From Gemmatimonadota bacterium (GTDB lineage: Bacteria > Gemmatimonadota > Gemmatimonadetes > Gemmatimonadales > GWC2-71-9), in the NCBI GenBank assembly GCA_003222205.1, contig QHVC01000050.1, positions 1-39,403 on the forward strand: DNA of 39,403 nt, read 5' to 3'. The notes below the pieces were generated by a model. The model worked only from the letters and a program-made list of their open reading frames with translations. It made no database searches and was not told where the DNA came from. The position numbers were made by a program, and so were the translations under genes. This document shows, piece after piece, positions 23,251 through 30,896 of this stretch; the first letter of the stretch is position 1, and each line of letters starts with the position of its first letter.

Positions 23251-23345
23251 GACGGAGACGGGCGGGGTCGGGCAGGGACGGACAGCGTCGGGCGCGGTTC
23301 GCCCGTCACCGTCCGACTCTGCCCGCCCCTGTCCGTCTCCGTTTC
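23249..23345. repeat. Long inverted repeat starting at the site-2 protease stop codon
   Basis: Arms 23249-23294 and 23300-23345 face each other across 5 nt. By hand 37 of 46 positions are Watson-Crick, and 4 of the 9 mismatches are G-U pairs in plus-strand RNA, the sense of the gene it follows. The arms consist of degenerate GACGG/GTCGGGC units. No U-tract follows. The remaining 57 bp to the next gene hold the promoter at 23350-23377. Confidence 0.85.
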
Positions 23346-23349
23346 ACCA

Positions 23350-23377
23350 TTGCGCAACTCTTCTTGCCTTATATCTT
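23350..23377 (+). promoter_or_regulatory. Predicted promoter for the two small genes
   Basis: TTGCGC (23350-23355), 16-bp spacer, TATCTT (23372-23377, followed by TAC). Transcription would start near 23384, about 19 nt before the ATG at 23403. Moderate match. Confidence 0.4.
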
Positions 23378-23402
23378 TACCCAAACCAGCCTACGGGTCG
23401 GC

Positions 23403-23687
23403 ATGCCCGCACAACCGGCGCGATCTGGCGTTTCGGAACCACGCGAAGCAGTCATTCACGACCTCCCCCCGATTCGGTTCGACGGACAACTCATCGCTGT
23501 ACGCCTCGCGGTCCGACGCTCGGAGGACGCCATCTGGCGCGGTCGGGTGCTTTTTGGCGCGCAGGACACCGAGCACGAGCGCGCCACGGCCGAGATCTTC
23601 TGCGCTACCTCGGAGCAGGAGCTGTGGCAGGCGGTGCGGGACCTGCGCGATCATCATCTCCGCGATCTCTACCGTTCCCTGCTGTAA
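23403..23687 (+). CDS. Small hypothetical protein, 94 residues
   Basis: Frame from ATG 23403 to TAA 23687. After a polar N terminus (MPAQPARSGVSEPREA) the rest looks like a compact alpha/beta domain. It contains strands around PPIRFDGQLIAVRLAVRRSE and GRVLFGAQDT, then helices TSEQELWQAVRDLRDHHLRD and LYRSLL. No family is recognised. No strong Shine-Dalgarno is present. Its stop overlaps the start of the next gene (TAATG), so the two are translationally coupled and probably work together. It follows a long inverted repeat that separates it from the protease gene. Confidence 0.6.
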   Translation: MPAQPARSGVSEPREAVIHDLPPIRFDGQLIAVRLAVRRSEDAIWRGRVLFGAQDTEHERATAEIFCATSEQELWQAVRDLRDHHLRDLYRSLL

Positions 23688-23869
23688 TGCCGGGCGATCC
23701 GCTCTCCAAGCTGCGGCACGACCTGTCGAACCCCCTCTCGGCGATCCTGGCGGAGACGCAGCTGCTGCTGCTCAATGAGGAGCGCTACGACACCGAGACG
23801 GTGCAGGGCTTGAAGCAGATCGAGGCCATGGCGCGCAAGATGCGCCAGATGATCCACCCCGACATGTGA
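23687..23869 (+). CDS. Stand-alone histidine-kinase DHp (HisKA) domain, 60 residues
   Basis: The whole protein is one helical hairpin: LRHDLSNPLSAILAETQLLL as helix 1 and TVQGLKQIEAMARKMRQMI as helix 2. RHDLSNPLSAIL is a full H-box, with H11 as the phosphoacceptor, Asp and Asn-Pro as in HisKA kinases. No ATP-binding (HATPase) domain follows; the frame stops at 23869 and none is encoded elsewhere in the window. It could be a phosphotransfer protein, a dimerisation decoy for a kinase, or a remnant. The clean TAATG coupling to the previous gene argues against simple decay. Confidence 0.7.
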   Translation: MPGDPLSKLRHDLSNPLSAILAETQLLLLNEERYDTETVQGLKQIEAMARKMRQMIHPDM

Positions 23870-23890
23870 GTCGGCCACACCGTCCGCGGT

Positions 23891-25786
23891 TCACGTCGAC
23901 GGCGCGCTGGTGGAGCCCCGCGCGGTTGCTGTTGCGGCGCCGGGAGTGGGGGCGCTGGCCGCCGAGCCGCTGGCGGCGCCGGTGGTGGTAGCGACCCGCC
24001 AGCCGTTGGTGAGATAAAGAACCAGCAGCACCGCCGAGGCTGCGCTGACCCCGAGCTTCCAGACGGCGGGCGCGTCGCTGGTTGACAGCAACCCTTCGAT
24101 GGTCCCGGCCAGGGCCAGGAGGCAGACCACCGCGCCGATCATGCGCACCGCCACGGCCCCCTCGACCACCAAGGCGTCCCGTCGCAGCCGATCGCCTGGG
24201 GCGATCAGCGCTCCGGCGAGTCGCAGACCCGCCCCGCCCGAGATGAAAATCGCGGTCAACTCCAGCACGCCGTGGCCGGCGACGAAGGTGGCGAGGTACT
24301 CCGCCGCGTGGTAGTTCGCGAACACGCCGAACGCCAACCCCAGCATCAGCCCGTTGAAGACGAGGGAGTACACCGTCAACAGCCCGGCCAGCAGGCCGCC
24401 GGCGAACGCCGCGAAGCACACCCAGATGTTGTTCGAGATGATCCACGCCGCGATCGGGGGGCGGCTCTCAGGGTCAGCCTGGGCGTACGTCTGCCCGCGC
24501 GCTTCCCGATCCGCCGCCTGCTGCGCGCGGCTCACCATTCCGGGCATGACCTCCTCGGCAAGCTCGGGCCGCGTGCGAGCCACGCCGTAACCGACGACTG
24601 CCGGCGCCGCGAACAGCAGGAAGGCCACGAGCACGTACCGCCACGAAGTCACGACGGCGGCGGGGAAATCGGCGACGACGTAGCGCCACAGCGGCGGCCG
24701 CCGCCGGCCGCGGCTGCGGTACAGGGCATTGTGCCCCGCGCTCACCAGGCGCTCGAGGTACTCCACGACGCGCGGGTCCACGCCGTAGGTGCGGGCGCGG
24801 GCCAGGTCGGCGGCGACCTCGCGATAGCGTGCCGCGAAGGACGGGATCTCCCCGGGCGGCAGCGCGCCGACCCCCGTGCGCTCGACGCGGGTCGCCACCG
24901 TGTGGAACGCCTCCCACGTCTCCCGCTTGCGGGCCACGAACCGCTCGGCGGGCAGGGAGGTCCGCCCCGCGGGGCCCCCTCCCGTGCGCGCGCGCGCGGC
25001 GAACCGCCCGCGGCGCTTGCGCTGTTCGTCGGCGAAGAGCTCGAGCAGGTACTGCTCGGCGTCCCCCGCGCGCCGCGGCACCTTTGCCTCGAAGCGGTGG
25101 GCCATCTCCTGCGCCAGCCGCAGCTGCACTTCGGGCGCGAGGTCGCCCAGGCGCGCCAGGAACCGGTCGAGGAGGCGGAACTCGTCCTCGGTCAGCTCGG
25201 GGGGCCCGGCCTCGACGGGCTCTTCTGCCGGGGCGGCCGCGGTGAGGGCGGCGAGAGCGTTGTCGATGGGCCGATCCCGCACCACGATCGTGCCGGCGGC
25301 CATGTCGCCCAGCCGCTTGTGACTCTTGGTCAACAGGACCAGCAGGATCCCAGGGGCAAAAAACAGGAAGGGCAGCATGAAATCGACAATGCGCAGCACG
25401 TTGCGCACGACGACCGCGCTCATCGTCGCGGCGCGGCCGGTGTCCATGACGACGCGGATGCCGAGCGCGCGCTTGCCGATCGTGCGACCGCCCCAGAAGC
25501 CCTCCAGCAGGACGTAATAAAGGATTAGCGCGAAGCCGTAAAACAGGGTGAGGAGGGCGGTGGCCCAGCCCGCGGCGACGCTGTCGAGCTGGGACAGGAA
25601 GCCGCCGACGATCTGAATGAGGATCAGCAGCGCTGTGATGAGCAGCCCGTCGAGCGCGGCGGCGGCCGTGCGGGAGCCGACGCCCGCCAGCTCCAGTCGC
25701 AGCTCGACGTGTTCCGGAGTCTCGACCTCGTGCCGTTGCCGCAGCCATTCCACCGGCGCCAGCGGCCCTCGCGCGGGAGCGCTCAC
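23891..25786 (-). CDS. RDD-SpoIIM fusion membrane protein
   Basis: The 631-residue protein fuses two membrane domains. RDD domain, about 33-172: SRTAAAALDGLL (the Arg and Asp of the name), GGRTIGKRALGIRVV and HKRLGDMAAGTIVVRD. A soluble linker (about 175-375) follows, including the helical stretch ELTEDEFRLLDRFLARLGDL, then a SpoIIM/DUF95 domain to about 590 with several helices (VYSLVFNGLMLGLAFGVF). The C-terminal 35 residues are Ala/Ser/Thr-rich. In many genomes RDD and SpoIIM are separate neighbours of DUF4129, MoxR and DUF58 genes, exactly the genes divergent from this one. The GTG start is chosen from GAGGA just upstream. Confidence 0.85.
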   Translation of the reverse strand: MSAPARGPLAPVEWLRQRHEVETPEHVELRLELAGVGSRTAAAALDGLLITALLILIQIVGGFLSQLDSVAAGWATALLTLFYGFALILYYVLLEGFWGGRTIGKRALGIRVVMDTGRAATMSAVVVRNVLRIVDFMLPFLFFAPGILLVLLTKSHKRLGDMAAGTIVVRDRPIDNALAALTAAAPAEEPVEAGPPELTEDEFRLLDRFLARLGDLAPEVQLRLAQEMAHRFEAKVPRRAGDAEQYLLELFADEQRKRRGRFAARARTGGGPAGRTSLPAERFVARKRETWEAFHTVATRVERTGVGALPPGEIPSFAARYREVAADLARARTYGVDPRVVEYLERLVSAGHNALYRSRGRRRPPLWRYVVADFPAAVVTSWRYVLVAFLLFAAPAVVGYGVARTRPELAEEVMPGMVSRAQQAADREARGQTYAQADPESRPPIAAWIISNNIWVCFAAFAGGLLAGLLTVYSLVFNGLMLGLAFGVFANYHAAEYLATFVAGHGVLELTAIFISGGAGLRLAGALIAPGDRLRRDALVVEGAVAVRMIGAVVCLLALAGTIEGLLSTSDAPAVWKLGVSAASAVLLVLYLTNGWRVATTTGAASGSAASAPTPGAATATARGSTSAPST

Positions 25787-25828
25787 ATCCTCATCTTACC
25801 GCCGACCCGGAGAGGGAGCGAGTGGCGG

Positions 25829-26710
25829 ATGAGCGATTTACGGCCGATGGAGTTCGGCGAGGTCCTGGACGGTGCGTTCACGATGTACCGCCGCAACTTC
25901 GGGCTGTTCTTCAGGCTCAGCGTGGCGATCTCCGCCGTCCCGGCGGCGCTCTTCCTTTATCTGCAGTTCCGCTTCAGCGGCACGACCCCCGACCAGTCGA
26001 TGGCCGTGTTTCAGACCCACTTAGGGGAGTTGATCGGGCTGGGACTGCTGTGGGCCGTGCTCGCGATGTGCGCCAAGGTGATGCTCACCGCAGGAGCGAT
26101 TCACGTGATCTCCGCGTCGTATCTCGGCCGCCCGGCGACGCTGGGGGAGGCGCTGCGGCTGGGGGCCTCGAAAATCGTGCCGCTGATCCTGGTGGGGCTG
26201 GGGAAGTGGCTGCTGGTGTTCATCATCTACCTCGTGGGCGTCGTGATCTGGGCCCTGCTCGTGGGCGTGAGCGGCGTGGGCGGGCCGGTCTTCGTGGTCG
26301 TCGTGGCGGTGGGGGGCGGCATCGCGCTGTTGTGGTTTCTGGCCTTCGTGCTCAGCGGCTACGCGCTGACGACCCCCGCGGTGGTGCTCGAGGAGTTGAG
26401 CAGCTCGTTCGACGCGTTCGGCCGGTCGTGGGACCTGACGCGCTCGCACAAGCTCAAGGTGTTCTTCCTGTGGCTGGTCGGCTGGCTCCTCACCTGGTTC
26501 GTGCCGTTCCTGTTCTTCTTCGGTCTCGGGGTGCTCGTGAGCCTGCGCGCGCCGTCCCTGCAACTGCCCCTGGTGGTCGTGAACACCGTCGTCAGCATCG
26601 CCCTCGCCGCGGCACTCCCGTGCGTGTACACCCTGATGTACTACGATCTGCGTATGCGCCGAGAGGGCTTCGACCTTCAGCTCCTCGGACAGCAGCTGGG
26701 GATCGGCTGA
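25829..26710 (+). CDS. Polytopic membrane protein of the GPDPase-membrane/DUF975-like type
   Basis: The 293-residue product opens with MSDLRPMEFGEVLDGAFTMYRRNFGLFFRL trimmed to the typical motif GEVLDGAFTMYRRNF, seen in membrane proteins of the glycerophosphodiester phosphodiesterase membrane-domain type. About six hydrophobic segments follow, with the conserved TTPAVVLEELSSSFDAFGRS motif between the fourth and fifth. No catalytic domain is present. GAGGGAG lies upstream of the ATG. It is the first gene of the operon 25829-30830; its role is probably structural or transport, but unknown. Confidence 0.7.
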   Translation: MSDLRPMEFGEVLDGAFTMYRRNFGLFFRLSVAISAVPAALFLYLQFRFSGTTPDQSMAVFQTHLGELIGLGLLWAVLAMCAKVMLTAGAIHVISASYLGRPATLGEALRLGASKIVPLILVGLGKWLLVFIIYLVGVVIWALLVGVSGVGGPVFVVVVAVGGGIALLWFLAFVLSGYALTTPAVVLEELSSSFDAFGRSWDLTRSHKLKVFFLWLVGWLLTWFVPFLFFFGLGVLVSLRAPSLQLPLVVVNTVVSIALAAALPCVYTLMYYDLRMRREGFDLQLLGQQLGIG

Positions 26711-26715
26711 CGCAG

Positions 26716-27342
26716 GTGTTCGCGGGGTGGCAGGCTGTGCCGGTGGACTCGGTCCGCCGCGCCGTCACCGACGTCTTCGCGCGGCCCGAGTTCCGGTGGG
26801 AGCCCCCGCGCCATACCCTGCAATGGCTGGAGGACGGGTGGCGCCGCTTCGTGGCGTGGGTGAACGGATTCGGCGACCGCCATCCCCTGCTCGGCGACAT
26901 CCTGTTATGGGCGTCCATCGTCGCCCTCACCGCGATCGTGGTGCACGCCGGGTACGTGACGTGGCGGATCTACCGCGCCACGGTGCGCGTGGCCGCCGCG
27001 GGCACGGCGTCCGGCGTGCCGGTGCTCCTCGACCCGGCGGCGCACCGGCGCCTTGCGGAGGCGCTGGCGCTGGAGGGGCGTTTCGCCGAAGCGCTGGCGC
27101 ACCGCTTCATCGCGGTGGTGCTCGAGCTCGAGCGGGCGCGCGCCCTTCGCTACCACCCGTCCAAGACGCCCGCCGAGTACGTCGGCGAAGCGCGGCTCGA
27201 TCAGACGGGCCGCGCCACGTTGGCCGGACTCGTCGGCCGGCTGTACCGCCACGTGTTCGGCGCCGTGCCGTGCGACGAGCCCGGCTATCTCGAGTTCGGC
27301 GCCGCGGCCGATGGCCTCCGGGAGCATGTCGTACAAGACTGA
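26716..27342 (+). CDS. DUF4129 domain membrane protein
   Basis: The 208-residue product (GTG start at 26716; GTG codons at 26737 and 26743 are alternatives) has a short N-terminal region (RAVTDVFARPEFRWEPPRHT). One transmembrane segment follows (ILLWASIVALTAIVVHAGYV), then a C-terminal DUF4129-like domain: EALALEGRFAEALAHRFIAV, LRYHPSKTPAEYV and GLVGRLYRHVFG. DUF4129 proteins sit beside MoxR and DUF58 genes and transglutaminase-like proteins. It begins 6 bp after the previous stop and overlaps the next gene by 17 bp. Confidence 0.75.
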   Translation: MFAGWQAVPVDSVRRAVTDVFARPEFRWEPPRHTLQWLEDGWRRFVAWVNGFGDRHPLLGDILLWASIVALTAIVVHAGYVTWRIYRATVRVAAAGTASGVPVLLDPAAHRRLAEALALEGRFAEALAHRFIAVVLELERARALRYHPSKTPAEYVGEARLDQTGRATLAGLVGRLYRHVFGAVPCDEPGYLEFGAAADGLREHVVQD

Positions 27343-28603
27343 GATCGGGCTCGCGCTGTTCTTGGCGGTCGCCATCACGGTGGCGATCGTCGCGGGTCGC
27401 AGCGCGCCCAAGCCGGTGTCCGAGGACCAGCCGCCCTCGACCTTGCTCACCGGCCCCGGCGGCACCAAGGCGGCGTACGAGGTGTTGGCGCGGCTGGGGG
27501 TGGCCGAGGAGCGCCTGCGGCGGCCGCTGTTCGACCTCATGCGCGACGCGCGGCACCGGCCGGCGCTGCTGGTCGTCGTGGCGCCGCCGCTGGGATTGGA
27601 GCCGGCGGAGTTGGACCAGGTGGTAGACTTCGTGCGCGGCGGCGGCGAGGTCGTCGCCGCCAGCCGCGGCGGTGGCCTCACGCTCTGCTTCGGGTGGGAG
27701 GCGACCCGCAATTTCGTCCGTTTCGAAGCCGAGAGTCTGCGGGTGCTGCCGCCGCGGCCCGGACTGGCGTTACCGCGCGTGTTGACGTACCTGCGGCCTG
27801 TGCGAGACAGCGCCGCGGGCGACAGCGCCGCGCCGCGGGCTCGTTCCCGGTCCCCGATCGAGCGGCTGCAGACCTTGCGCAAGGAGACGCGCTGCGGCGG
27901 CCTGAGCCCCGCCACGACCGATACGCTGCTCACCACGCGCGACGGACGCCCGGTGATCCTGCAGCTGCGTTACGTCGGCGGGGGAGGGCTGACGCTCGTC
28001 GCCGACGCGGGGTACTTCCGCAACCGCGCCTGGCGGGAGAGCGACGTGCCGCAGCTGCTGGTGCCGCTGCTCACGCCGCGACGGCGCGGGCGCGTGAGTT
28101 GGGACGAGTACCACCACGGCAACGGCGAAGACGTCTCGCTCACCGCGGCCGTGATCCGCTGGCTGCGGGGGACGCCGCTGGGGTGGGCGCTGCTGCAGCT
28201 CGCGGCGCTCGCGCTGGTCGGGCTCGCGACGCTCGCCGTGCGCTTCGGTCCCGCCCGGGGGGTGATCGAGCGCCGCCGGCGCTCGCCGCTCGAGCACCTC
28301 GAGGCGCTGGCCGCGGGGCTGGAGAGCGCGGTCGGTGGCGGGGTGGATACGGCCGTCGCGCTGACGGTCGGCGGGCTGCGCCGCCGGCTCAGCCGCGCGG
28401 GATACGTGCCGCGCGGCGAGATCGGGCCCTGGTTGGCGACGCTGGAGCTGGCGCTGCCGACGGTCCGGGGCCGCCGCGCGGTGCGGCGGCTTCAGGAAGT
28501 CATCACTCAACCCGGCGGCGCCGAGCGTGTGCTCGCCGCCGCGCAAGCTGTGGAGGACGTGTGGGAGGATCTTCGCCCGCCGGCGACGCGCGCCGCCTCG
28601 TAG
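27326..28603 (+). CDS. DUF4350 domain membrane protein
   Basis: The 425-residue product has an N-terminal transmembrane helix (GLALFLAVAITVAIVAG). A DUF4350-like (GATase-like) domain follows: STLLTGPGGTKAAYEVLARL, ALLVVVAPPLGLEPAELDQV, VDFVRGGGEVVAAS. A domain with VSWDEYHHGNG leads to a second transmembrane helix (QLAALALVGLATLAVRFG). The cytoplasmic C-terminal part has SPLEHLEALAAGLESA. This matches the usual partner of MoxR/DUF58 operons. The start at 27326 has only a cramped GGGAG; the in-frame ATG at 27311 is possible. It overlaps moxR by 43 bp. Confidence 0.75.
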   Translation: MSYKTEIGLALFLAVAITVAIVAGRSAPKPVSEDQPPSTLLTGPGGTKAAYEVLARLGVAEERLRRPLFDLMRDARHRPALLVVVAPPLGLEPAELDQVVDFVRGGGEVVAASRGGGLTLCFGWEATRNFVRFEAESLRVLPPRPGLALPRVLTYLRPVRDSAAGDSAAPRARSRSPIERLQTLRKETRCGGLSPATTDTLLTTRDGRPVILQLRYVGGGGLTLVADAGYFRNRAWRESDVPQLLVPLLTPRRRGRVSWDEYHHGNGEDVSLTAAVIRWLRGTPLGWALLQLAALALVGLATLAVRFGPARGVIERRRRSPLEHLEALAAGLESAVGGGVDTAVALTVGGLRRRLSRAGYVPRGEIGPWLATLELALPTVRGRRAVRRLQEVITQPGGAERVLAAAQAVEDVWEDLRPPATRAAS

Positions 28604-29517
28604 CGGCGCTCCGCCAGGTCGTGCTGGGACAGGAGGCGCCGACGCGCGACGTCGTCGTGTGCCTGCTCGCGCGGGGGCACGCGCTCCTCGAGGGCGTGCC
28701 CGGCACCGCCAAGACGCTGCTCGTCCGCACGCTGGCGCTCGCGCTCAACGTCAAGTTCCAACGCATCCAGTTCACGCCCGACCTGATGCCGGCGGATATC
28801 ACCGGCATTTCGATGCTGACCGGCACGCAGGAGTTCCGGTTCCGGCCGGGGCCGATCTTCGCCGATCTGGTGCTCGCCGACGAGATCAACCGCGCCCCGG
28901 CCAAGACCCAGGCGGCGCTGCTCGAGGCGATGCAGGAGCGCACGGTCACCGCCGACGGCGTGTCGCATCCGCTCTCGGCGACGTTCACCGTGTTCGCGAC
29001 GCAGAACCCGATCGAGTTCGAGGGCACCTACCCGCTCCCCGAGGCGGAGCTCGATCGCTTCATGATCAAGGCCCTGTTCGGCTATCCGCCCGCCGCGGTG
29101 GAGCAGGGGATCCTCACCCGCTATGTCGAGGGCTTCGAGGCGGACCGGCCGGCGACGTACGGCGTCTCCCCCGTGACCGACGCGGCGGGGCTCGAGGAGC
29201 TGCGGCGCGCGGTCGAGGCGGTGCGGGTCGAGCCGAAGATCACGGCGTACATCACGGCGATCGTGCGGGCGACGCGCGACGCGGCGTCGCTGACCCTGGG
29301 GGCGAGCCCGCGCGCCGGCGTGTCGCTGCTCAAGGCGGCGCGCGCGACGGCGCTGCTGGAGGAGCGTGACTTCGTGATCCCCGACGACGTGAAGGGTCTC
29401 GCCCCCGCCGTGCTGCGGCATCGGGTGAGCGTCGCGCCGGAGCTCGAGCTCGAGGGCGTCACCCCCGACGCGGCCTTGAAAGCGATCCTCGACCGCACCG
29501 AGGTGCCGACGGCGTGA
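28561..29517 (+). CDS. MoxR-family AAA+ ATPase
   Basis: The 318-residue ATPase has Walker A GVPGTAKT (45-52), Walker B LVLADEINRAPAKTQ (103-117), sensor 1 in FATQNPIEFEGTYPLPEAEL and sensor 2 in LGASPRAGVSLL. Intact motifs imply activity. MoxR proteins act as chaperone-like remodelers with von Willebrand A-domain partners, here probably the DUF58 protein next door. The GTG start at 28561 has GGAGG 4-5 nt upstream, inside the previous gene. The stop overlaps the DUF58 start (GTGA). Confidence 0.93.
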   Translation: MGGSSPAGDARRLVAALRQVVLGQEAPTRDVVVCLLARGHALLEGVPGTAKTLLVRTLALALNVKFQRIQFTPDLMPADITGISMLTGTQEFRFRPGPIFADLVLADEINRAPAKTQAALLEAMQERTVTADGVSHPLSATFTVFATQNPIEFEGTYPLPEAELDRFMIKALFGYPPAAVEQGILTRYVEGFEADRPATYGVSPVTDAAGLEELRRAVEAVRVEPKITAYITAIVRATRDAASLTLGASPRAGVSLLKAARATALLEERDFVIPDDVKGLAPAVLRHRVSVAPELELEGVTPDAALKAILDRTEVPTA

Positions 29518-30830
29518 TTCTCCCAACGCGGCGGGCCTTCCTGCTCGGCGTGCTGCTCTCCCTTCTGGCTGTTGCCGGTTACCGGTGGCCGGTAGTGCTG
29601 GACGTCATGCTGCTCGCGGACGTCGCCCTGCTCGCGGTGGTGTGGATCGACGCGGCGCTGGCGCCGCGGGTGGGCGCGGCGGTGGTCGTCGAGCGGGACG
29701 TGCCGCCGGCGTTCTCTGTGGGGCATGCCGGTGAAGTCGTCTATCGCTGGCGCAACTCCTCGCCCCGCGCGGCCCGGCTGCGCGTGCGCGAGGTGCGCCC
29801 CGACCTCCTCGGCGGAACGCAACCGCCCCGCGACCTCCGCCTCGCCGTCCGTGGGGCGCGGCGCGAGCAGCTCCCCGTCGCGCCGGTGCGGCGCGGGCGC
29901 GAGACGGCGGGCGCGTTCGTCGTGGACAGCACTGGGCCGCTGGGGCTGGGCCGGCGCCGCGCGTGGCTCGCACTCCCCTGGGCCGTGACGGTGTATCCGC
30001 CCCTCGTCTCGATGCGGTTACGCGCCTCGGTGGCGCAGGCGCTCAAGCGCCGCGAGTTGGGGCGCCAGCCGTTCCGCCGCTTGGGGGAGGGGCGGCTGTT
30101 CGAGTCATTGCGCGAATGGGTTCCCGGGGACGACCTGCGGCACATCGACTGGAAGGCGACGGCGCGGCGGCGCAAGGTGATCACCCGCCAGTACGAGGCG
30201 GAGCGGCGCCAGCACGTGCTGCTGGTGCTCGACGCGGGCCGCCTGATGACGGCCGACGTCGCCGGGGTGGCGCGGCTCGAGTACGTGGTGCAGGCGGCGC
30301 TGGAGTTGGCGCACGCGGCCGTGCAGCACGATGACAACGTGGGCGTGATGGTGTTCGCCGATGGCGTCGAGCACTTCGTCGCCCCGCAGCGCGGGCGACG
30401 CGGGCTGCGCCAGGTGCTCGACGTGCTGGCGGTCGCGACCGCGAAGCTCGTTGAGCCCGATTATCCCGGCGCGTTCCGCTATCTCGCGGCGCGCAATCGC
30501 AAACGGGCGCTCACGGTCGTCTTCACGGACGTGATCGACCGCCTTGCGAGCGAGGCGCTGGTCGCGAACATCGCCACGCTCAGGCCACGGCACCTGCCGC
30601 TCGCCGTCACGCTGCGCAACCCCGAGCTCGACGCGGTCGCGGCGTTGCGTCCGCCGGACGCGCGCGACGCGTTTCGCAAGGCCGCCGCCGAGGAGTTGCT
30701 GCGCGCTCGGGAGGAGGCGGTGGGGCACATGCGGAGAGCCGGCGTGCTGGTGCTCGACGTGCCGCCGCAGCGGGCGGCGCGCGCCGTGGTCGATCAGTAC
30801 CTCGAGCTGAAACGGCGCGGCCGTTTGTGA
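29514..30830 (+). CDS. DUF58 domain protein (vWA-like MoxR partner)
   Basis: The 438-residue protein has two N-terminal transmembrane helices (FLLGVLLSLLAVAGY, then LDVMLLADVALLAVVWI). A beta-rich middle domain leads to the DUF58 signature LREWVPGDDLRHIDWKATAR (199-218) and a von Willebrand A-like domain. The metal site in typical vWA domains is DxSxS; here it is DAGRLM starting at D240, so a standard MIDAS is lacking. It is the last gene of the MoxR operon and overlaps moxR by 4 bp. The role with MoxR (assembly or remodeling of envelope proteins) is inferred from family context. Confidence 0.9.
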   Translation: MILPTRRAFLLGVLLSLLAVAGYRWPVVLDVMLLADVALLAVVWIDAALAPRVGAAVVVERDVPPAFSVGHAGEVVYRWRNSSPRAARLRVREVRPDLLGGTQPPRDLRLAVRGARREQLPVAPVRRGRETAGAFVVDSTGPLGLGRRRAWLALPWAVTVYPPLVSMRLRASVAQALKRRELGRQPFRRLGEGRLFESLREWVPGDDLRHIDWKATARRRKVITRQYEAERRQHVLLVLDAGRLMTADVAGVARLEYVVQAALELAHAAVQHDDNVGVMVFADGVEHFVAPQRGRRGLRQVLDVLAVATAKLVEPDYPGAFRYLAARNRKRALTVVFTDVIDRLASEALVANIATLRPRHLPLAVTLRNPELDAVAALRPPDARDAFRKAAAEELLRAREEAVGHMRRAGVLVLDVPPQRAARAVVDQYLELKRRGRL

Positions 30831-30896
30831 CCTCGCTCCTAGCGTCGGAACCTGTTGCGCGGTAGGTTGATAGCTCGCTCGACCACGAGCCCATCG

